DNA from: Nitrospina sp.
GTDB lineage: Bacteria > Nitrospinota > Nitrospinia > Nitrospinales > VA-1
Reading direction: 5' to 3'
DNA length: 6,740 nt
NCBI GenBank assembly: GCA_018647025.1
Contig: JABGTQ010000272.1
Location: 1 to 6,740, forward strand
Part shown: positions 5,886 to 6,740 of the stretch, piece after piece
How positions within the stretch are numbered: position 1 is the first letter of the stretch
Layout: every line of letters starts with the position of its first letter
Translations under genes and position numbers: made by a program
Notes under the pieces: generated by a model
The model's input: only the letters and a program-made list of their open reading frames with translations
Databases searched by the model: none
What the model was told of the DNA's origin: nothing

Positions 5886-6560
5886 GTGATTCAAATCAAC
5901 GGACTTAACAAATCCCTCTTTGGAGGCGGACACAAGGTAAATATTCTAAATGGAATCGACCTTGTTATTCCCAGTGGACAATTTGTAGCCATTACCGGAG
6001 TTTCTGGAAGTGGCAAAACTACACTCCTTAGTCTCATCGCTGGATTAGACGAACCTACCGGAGGAAATATTACAATCGATGGACAGGATATCACGAAACT
6101 CAGTGAAGATGAACTCGCCGAGTTACGGAGCCAGCACTTTGGATTTATTTTTCAGAACTTTAATCTCATACCAACATTGACTGCGCTCGAAAACGTTACA
6201 CTTTCAGCAGAGCTCAATGGATCCAATGGAACACAAAAAAAATCTACCGAACTCCTCAGCCTTGTAGGGCTTGAAAACCGTAACCATCATTACCCCGCAC
6301 AACTTTCCGGAGGAGAGCAGCAACGACTTTCTCTTGCGCGAGCATTCATCAATGAGCCTACTATTGTATTAGCCGATGAACCAACTGGAAACCTTGACTC
6401 AGAAAACAGCAAACGCATTCTCGATCTGATGACTGATCTCCATCGCAATAAGAAGTCCACTATCGCACTTGTAACACATGAACCGGACGTCGCAAATAAA
6501 GCAGAGCGTATCATCGTTCTGGACGATGGAAAAATAATTAAAGACTCATTGCCCGCTTAA
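5886..6560 (+). CDS. ybbA: ABC transporter ATP-binding protein, YbbA/LolD/MacB class
   Basis: This 224-residue cytoplasmic ATPase powers a two-gene ABC system with the permease that follows. The motifs are complete and ordered: Walker A GVSGSGKT (38-45), Q-loop Gln90 in FIFQNFNLIPTLTALENV, signature LSGGEQQR (140-147), Walker B IVLADE (160-165), D-loop NLD (169-171) and switch His198 in VTHE. The FQNFNLIPTLTALENV and DEPTGNLD wording is typical of the LolD/MacB/FtsE-type 3.A.1.125/122 exporters, and the length fits a lone ATPase subunit. The gene begins with GTG behind a good GAAGG. The permease start lies four bases after the TAA, so the pair is almost certainly co-translated. Divergent tesA gives the E. 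coli-like tesA / ybbA-ybbP order, on which the symbol rests. The transported substrate is not established. LolD is an alternative by sequence, but LolC/E context is absent. Confidence 0.92.
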   Translation: MIQINGLNKSLFGGGHKVNILNGIDLVIPSGQFVAITGVSGSGKTTLLSLIAGLDEPTGGNITIDGQDITKLSEDELAELRSQHFGFIFQNFNLIPTLTALENVTLSAELNGSNGTQKKSTELLSLVGLENRNHHYPAQLSGGEQQRLSLARAFINEPTIVLADEPTGNLDSENSKRILDLMTDLHRNKKSTIALVTHEPDVANKAERIIVLDDGKIIKDSLPA

Positions 6561-6564
6561 TATA

Positions 6565-6740
6565 ATGATTAAAAATAAATTTTCATTACTAAAATTATTC
6601 TCATTAGCTTTCGCTGAATCACGAGGCGCATGGCGTAGATTTATATTTTTTATAGTATGTATTGCCATAGGTGTCGGAGCCGTAATGACCGTCAAGAGTT
6701 TCTCTTCCTTAATCGATACAGCTATTCAAGGAGAGTCAAA
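6565..6740 (+). CDS. ybbP: FtsX/MacB-family ABC permease, YbbP-like, N-terminal 58 residues (runs off window)
   Basis: An ATG four bases after the ybbA stop opens a frame that stays open to the window end. The product begins with a short basic N-terminus, then FSLAFAESRGAWRRFIFF (residues 12-29), a membrane segment of about 26-42 (FIFFIVCIAIGVGAVMT) and SFSSLIDTAIQGES. The order 'LAxxExRGxxRRxxFFxxCIAxGVGAxxxxxSF' is the typical opening of large YbbP-type permeases of roughly 800 residues, which carry two FtsX units and sizeable periplasmic parts. It has no Shine-Dalgarno, so translation probably depends on coupling to the ATPase gene. With only 58 residues visible, the family call rests on the first membrane segment and on gene order. 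Confidence 0.82.
   Translation, partial: MIKNKFSLLKLFSLAFAESRGAWRRFIFFIVCIAIGVGAVMTVKSFSSLIDTAIQGES

Overview
This is an AT-rich stretch (GC not computed; by eye roughly 38-40%) of an ordinary bacterial chromosome. It carries eight protein-coding genes packed tightly on both strands, with the first and last cut by the window edges. I see no rRNA, tRNA, CRISPR array, insertion sequence, integrase or phage gene. The gene set (TesA-type esterase next to a YbbA/YbbP-type ABC transporter, a free-standing LON-domain protein, a TIGR03960-like radical SAM protein and a TrpD-fold protein) suggests a Gram-negative, probably marine or environmental lineage such as Nitrospinota, Nitrospirota or a former deltaproteobacterium. 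That placement is inference from gene content and cannot be settled by reading alone.

Layout. Bases 1-353 (minus) hold the N-terminal 117 residues of a protein I cannot name. Bases 354-602 form a divergent, very AT-rich control region with a perfect 18-bp palindrome beside a consensus TATAAT. Bases 603-1295 (plus) encode a LON substrate-binding-domain protein without ATPase or protease. It converges, 14 bp apart, on a two-gene minus-strand unit: a radical SAM protein (3992-2274) followed by a CDP-alcohol phosphatidyltransferase (2197-1310). The radical SAM gene is divergent, over 75 bp, from a plus-strand TrpD-fold protein (4068-5168) that has lost the motifs needed for anthranilate phosphoribosyl transfer. 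That gene converges, 10 bp apart, on a tesA-type SGNH hydrolase (5853-5179). Only 32 bp separate tesA from a divergent plus-strand pair, the ybbA-like ABC ATPase (5886-6560) and the start of its ybbP-like FtsX-family permease (6565 to window end).

How the genes relate. The best supported functional group is tesA with ybbA-ybbP, the same divergent arrangement known from E. coli and other proteobacteria: a periplasmic lysophospholipase/esterase beside a MacB/LolD-class transporter without a proven substrate. The CDP-alcohol phosphatidyltransferase makes a phospholipid-type product at the membrane. The remaining genes are uncharacterised family members or have unknown substrates. Nothing in the window is a clear new multi-gene system. 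The items most worth following up are the catalytically stripped TrpD-like protein, the extra cysteine cluster at the C-terminus of the radical SAM protein, and the palindrome at 512-529.
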